From assembly GCF_000382065.1 (NCBI RefSeq), contig NZ_KB907498.1:130714-194713 (forward strand): a stretch of DNA of 64,000 nucleotides, read 5' to 3'. Source of the DNA: Stenotrophomonas hibiscicola ATCC 19867 (GTDB lineage: Bacteria > Pseudomonadota > Gammaproteobacteria > Xanthomonadales > Xanthomonadaceae). The translations under genes were made by a program, and so were the position numbers. Below the pieces are notes generated by a model, which did not search any database, was not told where the DNA came from, and saw only the letters and a program-made list of their open reading frames with translations. Shown here piece after piece: positions 45,580 through 58,191 of the stretch (positions are counted from its first letter, which is position 1; each line of letters starts with the position of its first letter).

Positions 45580-46611
45580 TCAGGCCTGCGAGGCGTCTTC
45601 GACCGGGCCCAGCTCGTGCAGTACAGCGGTGGCGTAGCAGCCCGGCGGCAGCGCGAACGAGAGTTCCAGCACGTCATCGGCCAGCCACTGATGCTGCAGC
45701 AGCGCCGGGCGCAGGCGCAGCGCGCGGCGCTCCTGTTTCAACCGTGCGTCTTCCAGGCCAGCGCGCAGCGCCTTCGATTCCTCGTCGTCCAGCGCGGCCA
45801 GCTCCAGCTCACGTGCAGCGTCGGCGCTGCGCAGCTCGCCTTCGCCCCACAACGGTGCGCTGGGATGGATGTCGAACCGCGCGAGGCGCTCGGCCAGCAC
45901 GTCGGTGTACGGCTCGGGGCCGAACACGCTGCGACTGCCGTCCAGCATCCACACTTCGCCCTCCAGTGGCTGATCCCAGCTGCCCTGCTCCACGCGCGCG
46001 GCCAGCACGCGGTTGAACAGCGCCGAACGGGCGGCAGACAACAGCAGCGAACGCTGGTCCTTGCGCATGCGGCGGCCCCCGAACATCGCCAATGCGGCCG
46101 GCACGTTGCCGCCGTCGCGGCCGAAGCGCTGCTCACCGAACCAGTTCGGCAGGCCCCGGCTGGCAATCTGCTGCAAACGCTCACTGATCGCTGCAGCATC
46201 GCCCCGCACCTGGCGCAGCACCAGCTTGAAGCGGTTGCCGGCCAAGGCGCCGCGCTGCAGCTTGCGGTTGTGCCAGGTGGCTTCGAGCACTTCGATCTCA
46301 TCACTGGCCAGCTCGGCCAGATCCGGTGCAATGCGCTTGGGCAGGTGCACGCTGAAGCGCTGGGTGGTGACCGCATGGCGGTCCTTCATGCCGGCGTAGC
46401 TCACCGCCATTTCCGGCAGGCCGGCCCACTTGGCCAGCAGCTTGGCCACATGCACGGTGTTGGCACCGCGCTTGCGGATGTGCAGCAGCAGGTGCTCGCC
46501 CTCGCCAGTGGCCTCGAACGCCGGCAACTCGTCGACCTGGAAATCCTCCGGCGTGGTGCGGATGCGCGCCGACAGCAACGGCGCACCAAACGCAAGCGGC
46601 AGCGGGATCAT
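45580..46611 (-). CDS. truD: tRNA pseudouridine(13) synthase TruD
   Basis: A 343-residue pseudouridine synthase. The catalytic Asp lies in [13 protein letters not shown] (around residue 78), after the family block [18 protein letters not shown]; the insertion domain and [12 protein letters not shown] follow. It overlaps ispF by 4 bases. In the ftsB-ispD-ispF-truD order typical of gammaproteobacteria. Confidence 0.95.
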   Translation of the reverse strand: MIPLPLAFGAPLLSARIRTTPEDFQVDELPAFEATGEGEHLLLHIRKRGANTVHVAKLLAKWAGLPEMAVSYAGMKDRHAVTTQRFSVHLPKRIAPDLAELASDEIEVLEATWHNRKLQRGALAGNRFKLVLRQVRGDAAAISERLQQIASRGLPNWFGEQRFGRDGGNVPAALAMFGGRRMRKDQRSLLLSAARSALFNRVLAARVEQGSWDQPLEGEVWMLDGSRSVFGPEPYTDVLAERLARFDIHPSAPLWGEGELRSADAARELELAALDDEESKALRAGLEDARLKQERRALRLRPALLQHQWLADDVLELSFALPPGCYATAVLHELGPVEDASQA

Positions 46612-47105
46612 GCCGCCACCAGCAGCACCACCGCCTGTGCGGCGATGCCTTCTCCACGGCCGGTAAAGCCCAGCTTCTCCGAGGTGGTGGCCTTGACGCT
46701 GACCGCATCCAGCGGCAGCTGCAGCAGGCCGCCGATGCGCTCACGCATGGCCAGCGCATGCGGACCGACCTTCGGACGCTCGCAGATCACGGTGATGTCG
46801 GTGTTGCCGACGCGCCAGCCACGCTCGCGCAGCAGGCTGTCGCAATGGCGGACGAAATCGCTGCTGTCAGCGCCCTTCCAGCGGTCATCACTCGGCGGGA
46901 AGTGCTGGCCGATGTCACCCAGCGCCAGCGCACCGAGCATCGCGTCGCACAGGGCATGCAGGATCACGTCGCCGTCGCTGTGCGCGAGCACGCCGCAGCT
47001 GTGCGGCACGTTCACCCCACCGAGCATGATGTGATCGCCCTCACCGAAGGCATGGACGTCGTAGCCCTGGCCGATGCGGACGGGCGGGAACGGTGCGGTG
47101 CTCAT
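46608..47105 (-). CDS. ispF: 2-C-methyl-D-erythritol 2,4-cyclodiphosphate synthase
   Basis: A 165-residue MEP-pathway enzyme: [20 protein letters not shown] (metal-binding Asp/His), [31 protein letters not shown] and the C-terminal [18 protein letters not shown]. It makes the cyclodiphosphate intermediate of isoprenoid synthesis. ATG at 47105, 34 bp after the ispD stop. Confidence 0.97.
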   Translation of the reverse strand: MSTAPFPPVRIGQGYDVHAFGEGDHIMLGGVNVPHSCGVLAHSDGDVILHALCDAMLGALALGDIGQHFPPSDDRWKGADSSDFVRHCDSLLRERGWRVGNTDITVICERPKVGPHALAMRERIGGLLQLPLDAVSVKATTSEKLGFTGRGEGIAAQAVVLLVAA

Positions 47106-47139
47106 GGATGCAACCCTTGCAGCAGGGCCGCGCGGGCAA

Positions 47140-47838
47140 TCAGCCGGCGCGGCGGGAAAGTACGAATTCGAACCGGTCGAGATCGGCCGGAGTGGTTACC
47201 TTGAAGTTGTCCTCGCTGCCTTCCACCAGCAGCGGGCGCTGGCCCTGGCGCTCCATGGCCATGGCCTCGTCGGTGACTTCGACACCGGCGGCAGCGGCTT
47301 CGGACAGCGCGCGGCTGAGCTGGTGGCGGCGGAACAGCTGCGGCGTCAATGCACGCCACAGGCGCTCGCGCGGCTCGGTGCCATCGATGCCACCGTCATC
47401 GCCCGCGCGCTTGAGGGTGTCGCGCACCGGTGCGGCCAGGATCGCCCCGACCGGGTCGGCACGACCGACTTCAAGCAGGCGGCCAAGGTCGGCCAGCGAC
47501 AGGTTGGGCCGGGCCGCATCATGGACCAGCACGAACTCATCGGCACGCACCGAGTCCGGCAGGGCCTGCAGCCCGGCCAGCACCGAGGCGGCACGGGTCG
47601 CGCCGCCGATGCAGGTCAGCACCGGCTTGCCGGCCCATTCACTCCAGCCAGGCCAGTCACCGTCGTCCTGTCCGATCACCACCATTGCGCCGGCCACGGC
47701 CGGGTGCGCCAGCAGCGCGTCCAGGGTATGGGCGAGCAGGATCTGCCCGCCGGCCTGCAGGTACTGTTTAGGCAGCGGCGCGCCGAAGCGGGCGCCACGG
47801 CCGGCGGCCGGAACCACCACCCAGATCGCCCCACTCAT
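47140..47838 (-). CDS. ispD: 2-C-methyl-D-erythritol 4-phosphate cytidylyltransferase
   Basis: A 232-residue CTP-dependent enzyme of the MEP pathway. It has [20 protein letters not shown] at the N terminus, [12 protein letters not shown] and the C-terminal [17 protein letters not shown]. Its ATG overlaps the ftsB stop (ATGA). Confidence 0.97.
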   Translation of the reverse strand: MSGAIWVVVPAAGRGARFGAPLPKQYLQAGGQILLAHTLDALLAHPAVAGAMVVIGQDDGDWPGWSEWAGKPVLTCIGGATRAASVLAGLQALPDSVRADEFVLVHDAARPNLSLADLGRLLEVGRADPVGAILAAPVRDTLKRAGDDGGIDGTEPRERLWRALTPQLFRRHQLSRALSEAAAAGVEVTDEAMAMERQGQRPLLVEGSEDNFKVTTPADLDRFEFVLSRRAG

Positions 47839-48188
47839 GGCACGTCCGCCGGATGATCGCCGACCTGGGCGCTGACACCTGCCGCAGGTTGCGCCGGTTG
47901 GACCGGCGCATCCTCGACCACACGGTAGAACTTCTCGCCAGGCTTGATCATGCCCAGCTCGCTGCGCGCGCGCTCCTCGATGGCGGACTGGCCTTCCTTG
48001 AGGTCCTTCACTTCGGCGGCCAGCGCGTCGTTGCGCTGCTGCAGGCCCTCGTTGTCCCGCTCCTGGTTGGCGACCTGGGCTTCGAGCATCATCACTTCAC
48101 CCGAATTGCCCGGACCGAACCAGAAGCGGTACTGCAGCCAGCCCAGCAACAGGGCCAGCACCAGCAGCATCCAGCGCCAGTCGCGCAT
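47835..48188 (-). CDS. ftsB: Cell division protein FtsB
   Basis: A 117-residue bitopic protein: one N-terminal transmembrane helix (about 5-22, [20 protein letters not shown]), then a coiled coil (about 28-70, [20 protein letters not shown]) and the FtsB motif [20 protein letters not shown]. It forms the FtsQLB divisome complex. It follows eno by 4 bp. Confidence 0.94.
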   Translation of the reverse strand: MRDWRWMLLVLALLLGWLQYRFWFGPGNSGEVMMLEAQVANQERDNEGLQQRNDALAAEVKDLKEGQSAIEERARSELGMIKPGEKFYRVVEDAPVQPAQPAAGVSAQVGDHPADVP

Positions 48189-48192
48189 CGGC

Positions 48193-49581
<1,389 letters not shown>

Positions 49582-49911
49582 TCAGGCCAGAGTGGCCCCG
49601 ATCACCATCAGGATCAACGACACCATCACCACCAGCAGGCCACCAGCAATGGCCGCCACTACGCCGCCGCGGCGGCAACGCCAGGCCATCACCATCGCCA
49701 CCAGGCTGCCAACGAAGGACAGCACGAGCATGGCCAGTGCAGCCCAGATCCAGTACTGCATGGCCTGCATGCCATGGCTGCCATCCCCGGGCGAACCGAA
49801 ACTGGCGGCGAAGGCGAATACAGCTGCCACCAGGCCGGCCCAGGCAAGAACAGCCAGCGCCAGCGCGATCAGGCCCCAGGGCCGATCACGGGTTGCCAGG
49901 GTCGCATTCAT
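49582..49911 (-). CDS. Small membrane protein, paralogue of its upstream neighbour
   Basis: A 109-residue protein with three hydrophobic segments. The first begins PWGLIALALAVLAW, close to [14 protein letters not shown] in the neighbour at 49911-50258, and GSPGDGS matches RPPGDGGS there, so the two are tandem relatives. Start ATG shares a base with the upstream stop (TGATG). No named family recognised. Located between kdsA and eno. Confidence 0.75.
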   Translation of the reverse strand: MNATLATRDRPWGLIALALAVLAWAGLVAAVFAFAASFGSPGDGSHGMQAMQYWIWAALAMLVLSFVGSLVAMVMAWRCRRGGVVAAIAGGLLVVMVSLILMVIGATLA

Positions 49912-50258
49912 CAGAACAGTCCGTAGAACAGGGCGCCAAGCCACAGCGACAGCAGGATGATCGCCAACCCGGCGGTCACCTTGCCACGGTTCAGGCGCCA
50001 GGCCAGTACGGCGGCAGCGACGCATCCCACGGCGCCGACCAGCTCTGCAACCAGCAGCGCAATGAAGTACACGCGCAGATTGAGCGCGCTGCCGCCATCA
50101 CCTGGTGGGCGCACTGACGCGGCGCCGATCAGCGCCAGACCGAACATGCCCACGGTGAACAGCACGGCCAGGCCCAGTGCGATCAGGCCCCAGGGCCACT
50201 GTTTCCAGTGCCGGCGGCGGCGCTGGATTTCCAGCGCCAGCCACGGGTCACGACTCAC
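49911..50258 (-). CDS. Small membrane protein, tandem paralogue
   Basis: A 115-residue protein with a short charged N terminus ([20 protein letters not shown]) and three hydrophobic segments. The GTG start overlaps the kdsA stop (GTGA), so translation should depend on kdsA. A longer in-frame start inside kdsA is possible but unsupported. Function unknown; it shares the PWGLIAL segment with the following gene. Confidence 0.7.
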   Translation of the reverse strand: MSRDPWLALEIQRRRRHWKQWPWGLIALGLAVLFTVGMFGLALIGAASVRPPGDGGSALNLRVYFIALLVAELVGAVGCVAAAVLAWRLNRGKVTAGLAIILLSLWLGALFYGLF

Positions 50259-51085
50259 GCGAAGCGCGAGAAGCCGTGCTTCTTGGTCACCGCGTCCAGT
50301 TCCATCAGGGTCTCGAGCAGGGCTTCCATCTGGTCCAGCGGCCACGCATTGGGGCCATCGGAGAGGGCCTTGGACGGGTCCGGATGGGTCTCGGCGAACA
50401 GGCCGGAGATGCCTACCGCCACGGCGGCACGGGCCAGCACCGGCACGTGCTCACGCTGGCCACCGGAACTGGTGCCCTGCCCGCCCGGCAGCTGCACCGA
50501 ATGGGTAGCGTCGAACACCACCGGGCAACCGGTCTCGCGCATCACCGCCAGCGAACGCATGTCGCTGACCAGATTGTTGTAGCCGAAGCTGGCACCACGC
50601 TCGCAGACCATGATCTGCTCGTTGCCGGTGGCCTTGGCCTTCTCCACGACCGGCTTCATGTCCCAAGGCGCCAGGAACTGGCCCTTCTTGATGTTGACCG
50701 GCTTGCCGGCCGAGCACACCTTGCGGATGAAGTCGGTCTGGCGGACCAGGAACGCCGGGGTCTGCAGCACGTCCACCACCGAGGCCACTTCGTCCATCGG
50801 GGTGTACTCATGGACGTCGGTGAGCACCGGCACGCCGATCTGCTTCCTGACCTCGGCCAGGACCTTCAGGCCCTCCTCCATGCCCGGGCCGCGGAAGGCG
50901 GTGCCCGAGGTGCGGTTGGCCTTGTCGAAGCTGGACTTGAAGATGAAGTTGACGCCGAGCTTGCCGGTGATCTCCTTCAGCTTGCCGGCGGTATCGAGCT
51001 GCAGCTGCATCGACTCGATCACGCAGGGGCCGGCGATCAGGAACAGGGGCTGGTCCAGCCCGACCTCGAATCCACACAGTTTCAT
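50255..51085 (-). CDS. kdsA: 3-deoxy-D-manno-octulosonate 8-phosphate synthase
   Basis: A 276-residue enzyme that condenses arabinose 5-phosphate with PEP for lipopolysaccharide core Kdo. It starts [20 protein letters not shown] (with the PCVIES motif next) and has [20 protein letters not shown] and [12 protein letters not shown]. The metal-site Cys/Asn type is not determined here. In the pyrG-kdsA-eno order known from many proteobacteria. The ATG at 51085 fits the family start. Confidence 0.97.
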   Translation of the reverse strand: MKLCGFEVGLDQPLFLIAGPCVIESMQLQLDTAGKLKEITGKLGVNFIFKSSFDKANRTSGTAFRGPGMEEGLKVLAEVRKQIGVPVLTDVHEYTPMDEVASVVDVLQTPAFLVRQTDFIRKVCSAGKPVNIKKGQFLAPWDMKPVVEKAKATGNEQIMVCERGASFGYNNLVSDMRSLAVMRETGCPVVFDATHSVQLPGGQGTSSGGQREHVPVLARAAVAVGISGLFAETHPDPSKALSDGPNAWPLDQMEALLETLMELDAVTKKHGFSRFA

Positions 51086-51174
51086 GGCGTTTCCTTGTTG
51101 TCCGCAGCACCGGCCGGGCCGGTGCGCTGGGGGTTGAAGCATGCAGGATGGGGGCCCACGCCCCCATTCACAAG

Positions 51175-52908
<1,734 letters not shown>

Positions 52909-53115
52909 TCAGAGGGGGTTTTCCGGTTCGCTGAGGCAGCGAGGGAGGTGCGGATCCGTGCGGCGGCAGGCGCCGGACCGGAACCATCGTGCGAGGTCGG
53001 GGCGGCCGTGCCGGCCAAATCGACCGTCACCTGCGACCCGCCATGCTGGAAGCCACGCTTGGCCGCTCCAGCCCATTCGCAAATGGTGGACACGCACTTA
53101 CTCCCGGAAAGCCAT

Positions 53116-53144
53116 AGTTTACAGATTGATGGCCGCCAACCCAA
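53116..53144 (-). promoter_or_regulatory. Candidate promoter for pyrG
   Basis: On the minus strand TTGGGT (53139-53144) and TAAACT (53116-53121) are 17 bp apart. If used, the transcript would begin about 270 bases before the pyrG ATG, giving a long leader. Weak call. Confidence 0.3.
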
Positions 53145-53171
53145 GGGGCAGACGCCACGTTCCCAAAAAGA

Positions 53172-53194
53172 AACGCCCCGCTGAGCGGGGCGTT
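53172..53194 (-). terminator. Intrinsic terminator of the small exported-protein gene
   Basis: AACGCCCCGC pairs with GCGGGGCGTT around a 3-base loop; on the minus strand it is followed by TTTCTTTTTGG. It ends transcription 46 bp after the stop of the gene at 53240-53473. Confidence 0.85.
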
Positions 53195-53239
53195 CCGGAG
53201 CGCAACCCTTGTCGCAAGGGCGCCTGGCAGGCTGCGGGA

Positions 53240-53473
53240 TCAGCGCTTCTTGCGCGCTTCCTCTTCCTCTTCCTGCTGCGGGGCCGGCTGGCCCTGCGCC
53301 TTCATCTGGGCATTGGCCTGGGCCCGGCGCTTGGCCTTTGCATCGGCCTCGGCCTGGGCCTTGTCGGCCTGATCACCCTGTTGCGGGGCCGACTGGCCGG
53401 CGTTCTGCGCCACCACCAGCGGCACTGCAACAGCGGCAGCGGCCAGGATCGCAATGGTCAGCAACTTCTTCAT
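53240..53473 (-). CDS. Small exported protein rich in Gln, Ala, Lys and Glu
   Basis: A 77-residue protein with a signal peptide (MKKLLTIAILAAAAVAVPLV, cleaved near VVAQ). The mature part is low-complexity, with a Lys/Ala/Gln helix-like middle (DAKAKRRAQANAQMKAQ), a run of five Glu and a basic end RKKR. The ATG at 53473 has GAGGA 4-8 bases upstream and a terminator follows, so it is a real expressed unit. Family unknown. Divergent from parE. Confidence 0.75.
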   Translation of the reverse strand: MKKLLTIAILAAAAVAVPLVVAQNAGQSAPQQGDQADKAQAEADAKAKRRAQANAQMKAQGQPAPQQEEEEEARKKR

Positions 53474-53643
53474 GGAGTCCTCCTCGCGGTATGGCTTGGA
53501 CGTTCTGATCCAACGGAGCGCCGGCGTTCAGATTCCAGCGGCTGCCATTTTACCCCCTCTGCGTCGCCGAGACTGAACCGCAGGCGTGCAAAATCCCGTG
53601 CCAGACCCCACACTTGCCCGTCGCTCCAAGCTTTCGAAGACAG

Positions 53644-55533
53644 ATGAACGCCCGTTATAACGCCGCCGATATTGAAGTCCTGTCCGGCCTTGACCCGGTC
53701 AAGCGCCGTCCCGGCATGTATACCGACACCGCGCGCCCGAACCACCTGGCGCAGGAAGTGATCGACAACTCGGTGGACGAGGCCCTCGCCGGCCACGCCC
53801 GCTCGATCGAGATCACCCTGTACAAGGACGGCAGCGTGGAGGTCAGCGATGACGGCCGCGGCATGCCGGTGGACATCCATCCCGAAGAAAAGATCCCGGG
53901 CGTCGAGCTGATCCTCACCCGCCTGCATGCCGGCGGCAAGTTCAGCAACAACAACTACACCTTCTCCGGTGGTCTGCACGGCGTCGGCGTCAGCGTGGTC
54001 AACGCGCTGTCGACCCTGGTGGAAGTGCACATCAAGCGCGACGGTGCCGAACACCGCATCACCTTCCGCAATGGCGACCGCGCCACACCGCTGGAAGTAG
54101 TTGGCAGCGTCGGCAAGAAGAACACCGGTACCCGCGTGCGCTTCTGGCCGGACCCGAAGTACTTCGATACGCCGAAGTTCGCGGTGCGCGCGCTCAAGCA
54201 CCTGCTGCGCGCCAAGGCCGTGCTGTGCCCGGGCCTGACCGTGAAGCTGACCGATGAAGCCACCGGTGAAGTCGATACCTGGTACTACGAAGACGGCCTG
54301 CGCGATTACCTGAAGCTGGAGCTGGGTGATCGCGAGATGCTGCCGGCCGAGCTGTTCGTCGGCAGCCTGAAGAAGGACACCGAGGTCGTGGACTGGGCAG
54401 TGGCCTGGCTGCCGGAAGGCGAGCTGGTGCAGGAAAGCTACGTCAACCTGATCCCCACCGCCCAGCACGGCACCCATGTCAACGGCCTGCGTACCGGCCT
54501 GACCGAGGCGCTGCGCGAGTTCTGCGACTTCCGCAACCTGCTGCCGCGTGGCGTCAAGCTGGCCCCGGAAGACGTGTGGGACCGCGTGTCGTTCGTGCTG
54601 TCGCTGAAGATGACCGACCCGCAGTTCAGCGGCCAGACCAAGGAACGCCTGTCCTCACGCCAGGCGGCCGGCTTCATCGAAGGTGCCGCCCATGATGCCT
54701 TCAGCCTGCTGCTCAACCAGAACGTGGAGCTGGGCGAGAAGATCGCGCAGATCGCCATCGAGCGCGCCAGCGCCCGCCTGAAGACCGAAAAGCTGGTCGT
54801 CCGCAAGAAGGTCACCCAGGGCCCGGCCCTGCCCGGCAAGCTGGCCGACTGCATCAGCCAGGACCTGTCGCGCACCGAGCTGTTCCTGGTGGAAGGTGAT
54901 TCTGCAGGCGGCAGCGCCAAGCAGGCCCGCGACAAGGATTTCCAGGCCATCATGCCGTTGCGCGGCAAGATCCTGAACACCTGGGAGGTTTCCTCCAACA
55001 GCGTGCTGGCCTCGGAAGAAGTGCACAACCTGGCGATCGCGATCGGCTGCGACCCGGGCAAGGACGACATCAGCGGCCTGCGCTACGGCAAGGTCATCAT
55101 CCTGGCCGACGCGGACTCCGACGGCCTGCACATCGCAACACTGCTGACCGCACTGTTCCTCAGGCACTTCCCTGCGCTGGTCGATGCCGGCCACGTGTTC
55201 GTGGCCATGCCGCCACTGTTCCGCATCGACGTGGGCAAGCAGGTGTTCTATGCCCTGGACGAGGAAGAAAAGCGCTCGATGCTGGACAAGATCGAACGCG
55301 AGAAGATCAAGGGCGCCATCAACGTGACCCGCTTCAAGGGCCTGGGTGAGATGAACCCGCCTCAGCTGCGTGAATCGACCATCCACCCCGATACGCGCCG
55401 GCTGGTGCAGCTGACCGTGGACGATCGCGAGCAGACAAGTTCGCTGATGGACATGCTGCTGGCCAAGAAGCGCGCCTCCGACCGCAAGGGCTGGCTGGAG
55501 TCGAAGGGCGACCTGGCTTCGCTGGAAGTCTGA
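53644..55533 (+). CDS. parE: DNA topoisomerase IV subunit B
   Basis: A 629-residue type II topoisomerase ATPase subunit. GHKL ATPase: VIDNSVDEALAGHA, VSDDGRGMPVDIH, GGLHGVGVSVVNAL; TOPRIM: LVEGDSAGGSAKQARDKDFQ and LADADSDGLHI; quinolone-resistance region PLRGKILNTWEV. Length and the KFSNNNYTFSGGLHG block favour ParE over GyrB. The ATG at 53644 starts MNARYNAADIEVLSGL. parC is not in the window. Confidence 0.95.
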   Translation: MNARYNAADIEVLSGLDPVKRRPGMYTDTARPNHLAQEVIDNSVDEALAGHARSIEITLYKDGSVEVSDDGRGMPVDIHPEEKIPGVELILTRLHAGGKFSNNNYTFSGGLHGVGVSVVNALSTLVEVHIKRDGAEHRITFRNGDRATPLEVVGSVGKKNTGTRVRFWPDPKYFDTPKFAVRALKHLLRAKAVLCPGLTVKLTDEATGEVDTWYYEDGLRDYLKLELGDREMLPAELFVGSLKKDTEVVDWAVAWLPEGELVQESYVNLIPTAQHGTHVNGLRTGLTEALREFCDFRNLLPRGVKLAPEDVWDRVSFVLSLKMTDPQFSGQTKERLSSRQAAGFIEGAAHDAFSLLLNQNVELGEKIAQIAIERASARLKTEKLVVRKKVTQGPALPGKLADCISQDLSRTELFLVEGDSAGGSAKQARDKDFQAIMPLRGKILNTWEVSSNSVLASEEVHNLAIAIGCDPGKDDISGLRYGKVIILADADSDGLHIATLLTALFLRHFPALVDAGHVFVAMPPLFRIDVGKQVFYALDEEEKRSMLDKIEREKIKGAINVTRFKGLGEMNPPQLRESTIHPDTRRLVQLTVDDREQTSSLMDMLLAKKRASDRKGWLESKGDLASLEV

Positions 55534-55549
55534 CTCCCGCAGCCCTCCT

Positions 55550-55618
55550 GTAGAGCCGAGCCCACGCTCGGCTGCGTTCCGCGCCGTGCCGGGCAGCCGA
55601 GCATCGGCTCGGCTCTAC
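55550..55618. repeat. SMAG palindrome pair after parE
   Basis: GTAGAGCCGAGCCCACGCTC at the left and the mirror unit ending GGCTCTAC at the right, 17 bases after the parE stop. Possible terminator. Confidence 0.85.
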
Positions 55619-55671
55619 AGAGATTCCACCCCCATCGGCAAACCCGGCGGCGCCATAATGCGCGTCCATCC

Positions 55672-56265
55672 GTGTGGACCAACGTATTGGCCAGCCACTC
55701 CCTGCTGTTTCCCGGCCTGCCGCTGCACAGCGCGCGCCTCGTCCTGAGCCCGATCCGCCGCGACGATGCGGCCGCCCTGTTCGCAATCCAGTCCGATCCG
55801 GACGTGATGCGGTTCTGGAACCATCCTGCATGGACACGACCGTCCGAGGCACGCGCGCAGATCGACGATGACCTGGCGGCACAGGCCACCGGCACCCAGC
55901 TCAAGCTGGCCGTGCGCGAAACGCTGGACGGCCCGTTGCTGGGCATCTGCGTGGTGTTTGCGTTGGACCGCGATGCGGCACGCGCCGAGATCGGCTACCT
56001 GCTGGCACCGGATCGCCAGGGCCAGGGCTACATGCACGAGGCCCTGCAGCAGGTACTGGCCTACCTGTTCGGCACCCTCCACCTGCATCGCGTGGAAGCC
56101 GAGATCGACCCGCGCAACGCACCCTCCGCGCACGTGCTCGAACGCCTGGGCTTCCGCCGCGAGGGAGTGCTGCGCCAGCGCTGGCGGATCCAGGGGGAAC
56201 TGGCCGACTCGGCCGTCTATGGCCTGCTGGCCGATGACGAAGCGGCCGCCACCCTGCCCGCTTGA
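55672..56265 (+). CDS. GNAT-family N-acetyltransferase (RimJ/RimL-like)
   Basis: A 197-residue acetyltransferase: RLVLSPIRRDDAAALFAIQS, acetyl-CoA loop region APDRQGQGYMHEALQQVLAY and the C-terminal RNAPSAHVLERLGFRREGVL, the RimJ/RimL pattern. Substrate may be a protein N terminus or a small molecule. The start is uncertain: a GTG at 55672 is used because it is the first in-frame start before the domain; no clear ribosome site is seen. Confidence 0.82.
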   Translation: MWTNVLASHSLLFPGLPLHSARLVLSPIRRDDAAALFAIQSDPDVMRFWNHPAWTRPSEARAQIDDDLAAQATGTQLKLAVRETLDGPLLGICVVFALDRDAARAEIGYLLAPDRQGQGYMHEALQQVLAYLFGTLHLHRVEAEIDPRNAPSAHVLERLGFRREGVLRQRWRIQGELADSAVYGLLADDEAAATLPA

Positions 56266-56375
56266 CCCAATCTGGCCAGTAGCGGGCTCAACGCACGGCC
56301 ATGCCTTTGGACACATACGACATGGGCCGCCACCGGCCTAGCATCGGAATCCCCTTCCGCTGCCCACCCGGTGCC

Positions 56376-57872
56376 ATGAAGTCCCTGCTGCACACTGCCG
56401 CGCTCTGCGTCGGCCTGCTCATCGCCCCAGCCAGCGTGCTGGCCGCGCCTGATGCCGACGCCAAGCCCGATCCGAAAGACGACAAGACCGAGGCACCTGC
56501 GTTGCCCGCAGACGCCTCAGCCCGCCAGAGCATGCGCCTGGCCGGCCGCACCCTGGACTACACCGCCACCGTCGGCACCCTGCCGGTACGCGATGCCAAG
56601 GGCAAGGTGATCGCCGATGTGGTGTTCACCGCCTATACGATGCCGGGCAAGGACCGGCCGGTGACCTTCGCGCTCAATGGCGGTCCCGGCGCGTCGTCGG
56701 TGTACCTCAACATGGGCGCGATCGGACCCAAGGTGGTGACCTTCGGCTCCGAGGGTGACAGCGCGTCGGCGCCGGCGACCCTGCACGACAACCCCGGCAC
56801 CTGGCTGGACTTCACCGACCTGGTGTTCATCGATCCGGTCGGCACCGGCTTCAGCCGCGCGCGGATCGGCGACGATGAAGCGAAGAAGGCACTGTACAAC
56901 CCCAGCGCCGACATCGAATACCTGTCACGCTCGATCTACGACTGGCTGCTGCGCAACCAGCGCATGGCGTCGCGCAAGTACCTGACTGGCGAGAGCTACG
57001 GCGGCTATCGCGGCCCGCGCATCACCCACTACCTGCAGACCCGGCTGGGCGTGGCGATGAACGGCTTGGTACTGGTCTCGCCGTACCTGAGCCCGACCCT
57101 GGAAGACAACGCCGATGTCTCGCCGATGGCGTGGATGCAGACCCTGCCGTCGATCGCCGCCGCGCACCTGGAGCGCCAGGGCAAACTGACCGATGCAGCG
57201 ATGCGCGAAGTAGTGGAATACACCCGTGGCGACTACGCCACCGCCCTGATGAAAGGCCGTAGCGATCCGCAGGCAACCGAGGCGATGCTGCGCCGGGTGA
57301 CCGAACTGACCGGCCTGGAGCCGCAGTTCGTGCGCCGTGCCGGTGGCCGCCTGGAAACGCAGGCCTACCTGCGCGAAGTATTCCGCGACAAGGGCACGCT
57401 GGGCAGCCGTTACGATTCCAATGTGACCGCGTTCGATCCGTTCCCGAACGATCCGGAGCAGCGCGCCAACGATCCGCTGCTGGACAGCATCATCGCGCCG
57501 ACCACCACGGCGATGGTCGACTTCGTGACGCGCGTGGTCGGCTGGAAGGTGGACGCGCGGTACCAGGCGCTGAACTACGACGTGAACCGGCTGTGGGACC
57601 GCAATGGCGAGCTGCGCGATGGCGCGGTGACCCAGCTGCGCCAGGCCGTGGCGATCGACCCGCACCTGCAGGTGCTGATCGTGCATGGCTGGAACGACCT
57701 GTCGTGCCCGTTCATGGGTTCGATCCTGACCGTGGACCAGATGCCGACGATGGGCAGCAATCCGGACCGGGTGCAGGTGCGCAGTTATCCGGGCGGGCAC
57801 ATGTTCTACAGCCGGGCCGACAGCCAGGCGGCGTTCCGGAATGATGTGAAGGCGCTGTTCGAGCGTAATTGA
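56376..57872 (+). CDS. Exported S10-family serine carboxypeptidase-like protein
   Basis: A 498-residue exported alpha/beta-hydrolase peptidase. Signal peptide (MKSLLHTAALCVGLLIAPAS), a Lys/Asp/Pro-rich linker, then the S10 features: FALNGGPGASSVYLNMGAIG, the nucleophile in YLTGESYGGYRGPRI, the acid in HGWNDLSCPFMG and the His in SYPGGHMFYS. It should remove C-terminal residues from peptides in the periplasm. The ATG at 56376 is placed at the signal peptide. Element copy C begins 9 bases after the stop. Confidence 0.88.
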   Translation: MKSLLHTAALCVGLLIAPASVLAAPDADAKPDPKDDKTEAPALPADASARQSMRLAGRTLDYTATVGTLPVRDAKGKVIADVVFTAYTMPGKDRPVTFALNGGPGASSVYLNMGAIGPKVVTFGSEGDSASAPATLHDNPGTWLDFTDLVFIDPVGTGFSRARIGDDEAKKALYNPSADIEYLSRSIYDWLLRNQRMASRKYLTGESYGGYRGPRITHYLQTRLGVAMNGLVLVSPYLSPTLEDNADVSPMAWMQTLPSIAAAHLERQGKLTDAAMREVVEYTRGDYATALMKGRSDPQATEAMLRRVTELTGLEPQFVRRAGGRLETQAYLREVFRDKGTLGSRYDSNVTAFDPFPNDPEQRANDPLLDSIIAPTTTAMVDFVTRVVGWKVDARYQALNYDVNRLWDRNGELRDGAVTQLRQAVAIDPHLQVLIVHGWNDLSCPFMGSILTVDQMPTMGSNPDRVQVRSYPGGHMFYSRADSQAAFRNDVKALFERN

Positions 57873-57880
57873 GGGGTTCG

Positions 57881-58122
57881 GCCGGGCCTGCGGCCCGGCA
57901 CCCGCCGGATCAACGGCAACGGCAAGGTCCACGGCAAGATCAACTGCAAAAGCGGGCTTCCTGAGGGCTGGCGAGGTGGGGTGGATATGCAGGACACGCC
58001 GTAAACCCGTCCATGGGGGCTCGATGGCGCCATCCATGGCGCCAACGGTCCTGCATATCCACCCCACCCCGCCGCTGACAGGTTCCTGCTGCTGTTGGTG
58101 GGTGCCGACCGTTGGTCGGCAC
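57881..58122 (+). repeat. Composite structured element, copy C
   Basis: Same order and direction as copy A: GC hairpin GCCGGGCC/GGCCCGGC (57881-57899), ACCCGCC, CAACGGC tracts, AGCGGGCTTCCTGAGGG block, core with outer stem 57970-57995/58048-58073 (25 of 26 paired), CCC-GTCCAT-GGG mini-hairpin (58006-58017), GGCGCCAT/ATGGCGCC hairpin (58026-58043), GCTGACAGGTTCCTGCTGCT and a terminal SMAG variant (58098-58122). Compared with A and B many stem bases differ yet remain paired. It fills most of the 373-bp gap between the S10 gene and pitA; the rest holds two hairpins. Confidence 0.7.
58098..58122 (+). repeat. SMAG variant with GTGG in place of GTAG
   Basis: GTGG-GTGCCGACC-GTT-GGTCGGCAC closely matches the unit at 37226-37249 of copy B except for the tetranucleotide. 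Confidence 0.65.
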
Positions 58123-58151
58123 GCTTGGATACAGAGGAATGATCTGCCATG

Positions 58152-58183
58152 AAAAAAGCCCGCCGGTATCCGGCGGGCTTTTT
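58152..58183. terminator. Bidirectional intrinsic terminator
   Basis: AAAAAAGCCCGCCGG pairs with CCGGCGGGCTTTTT; both strands end in a T run. It separates the S10 gene (plus) and pitA (minus). Confidence 0.85.
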
Positions 58184-58191
58184 CGTTTACC

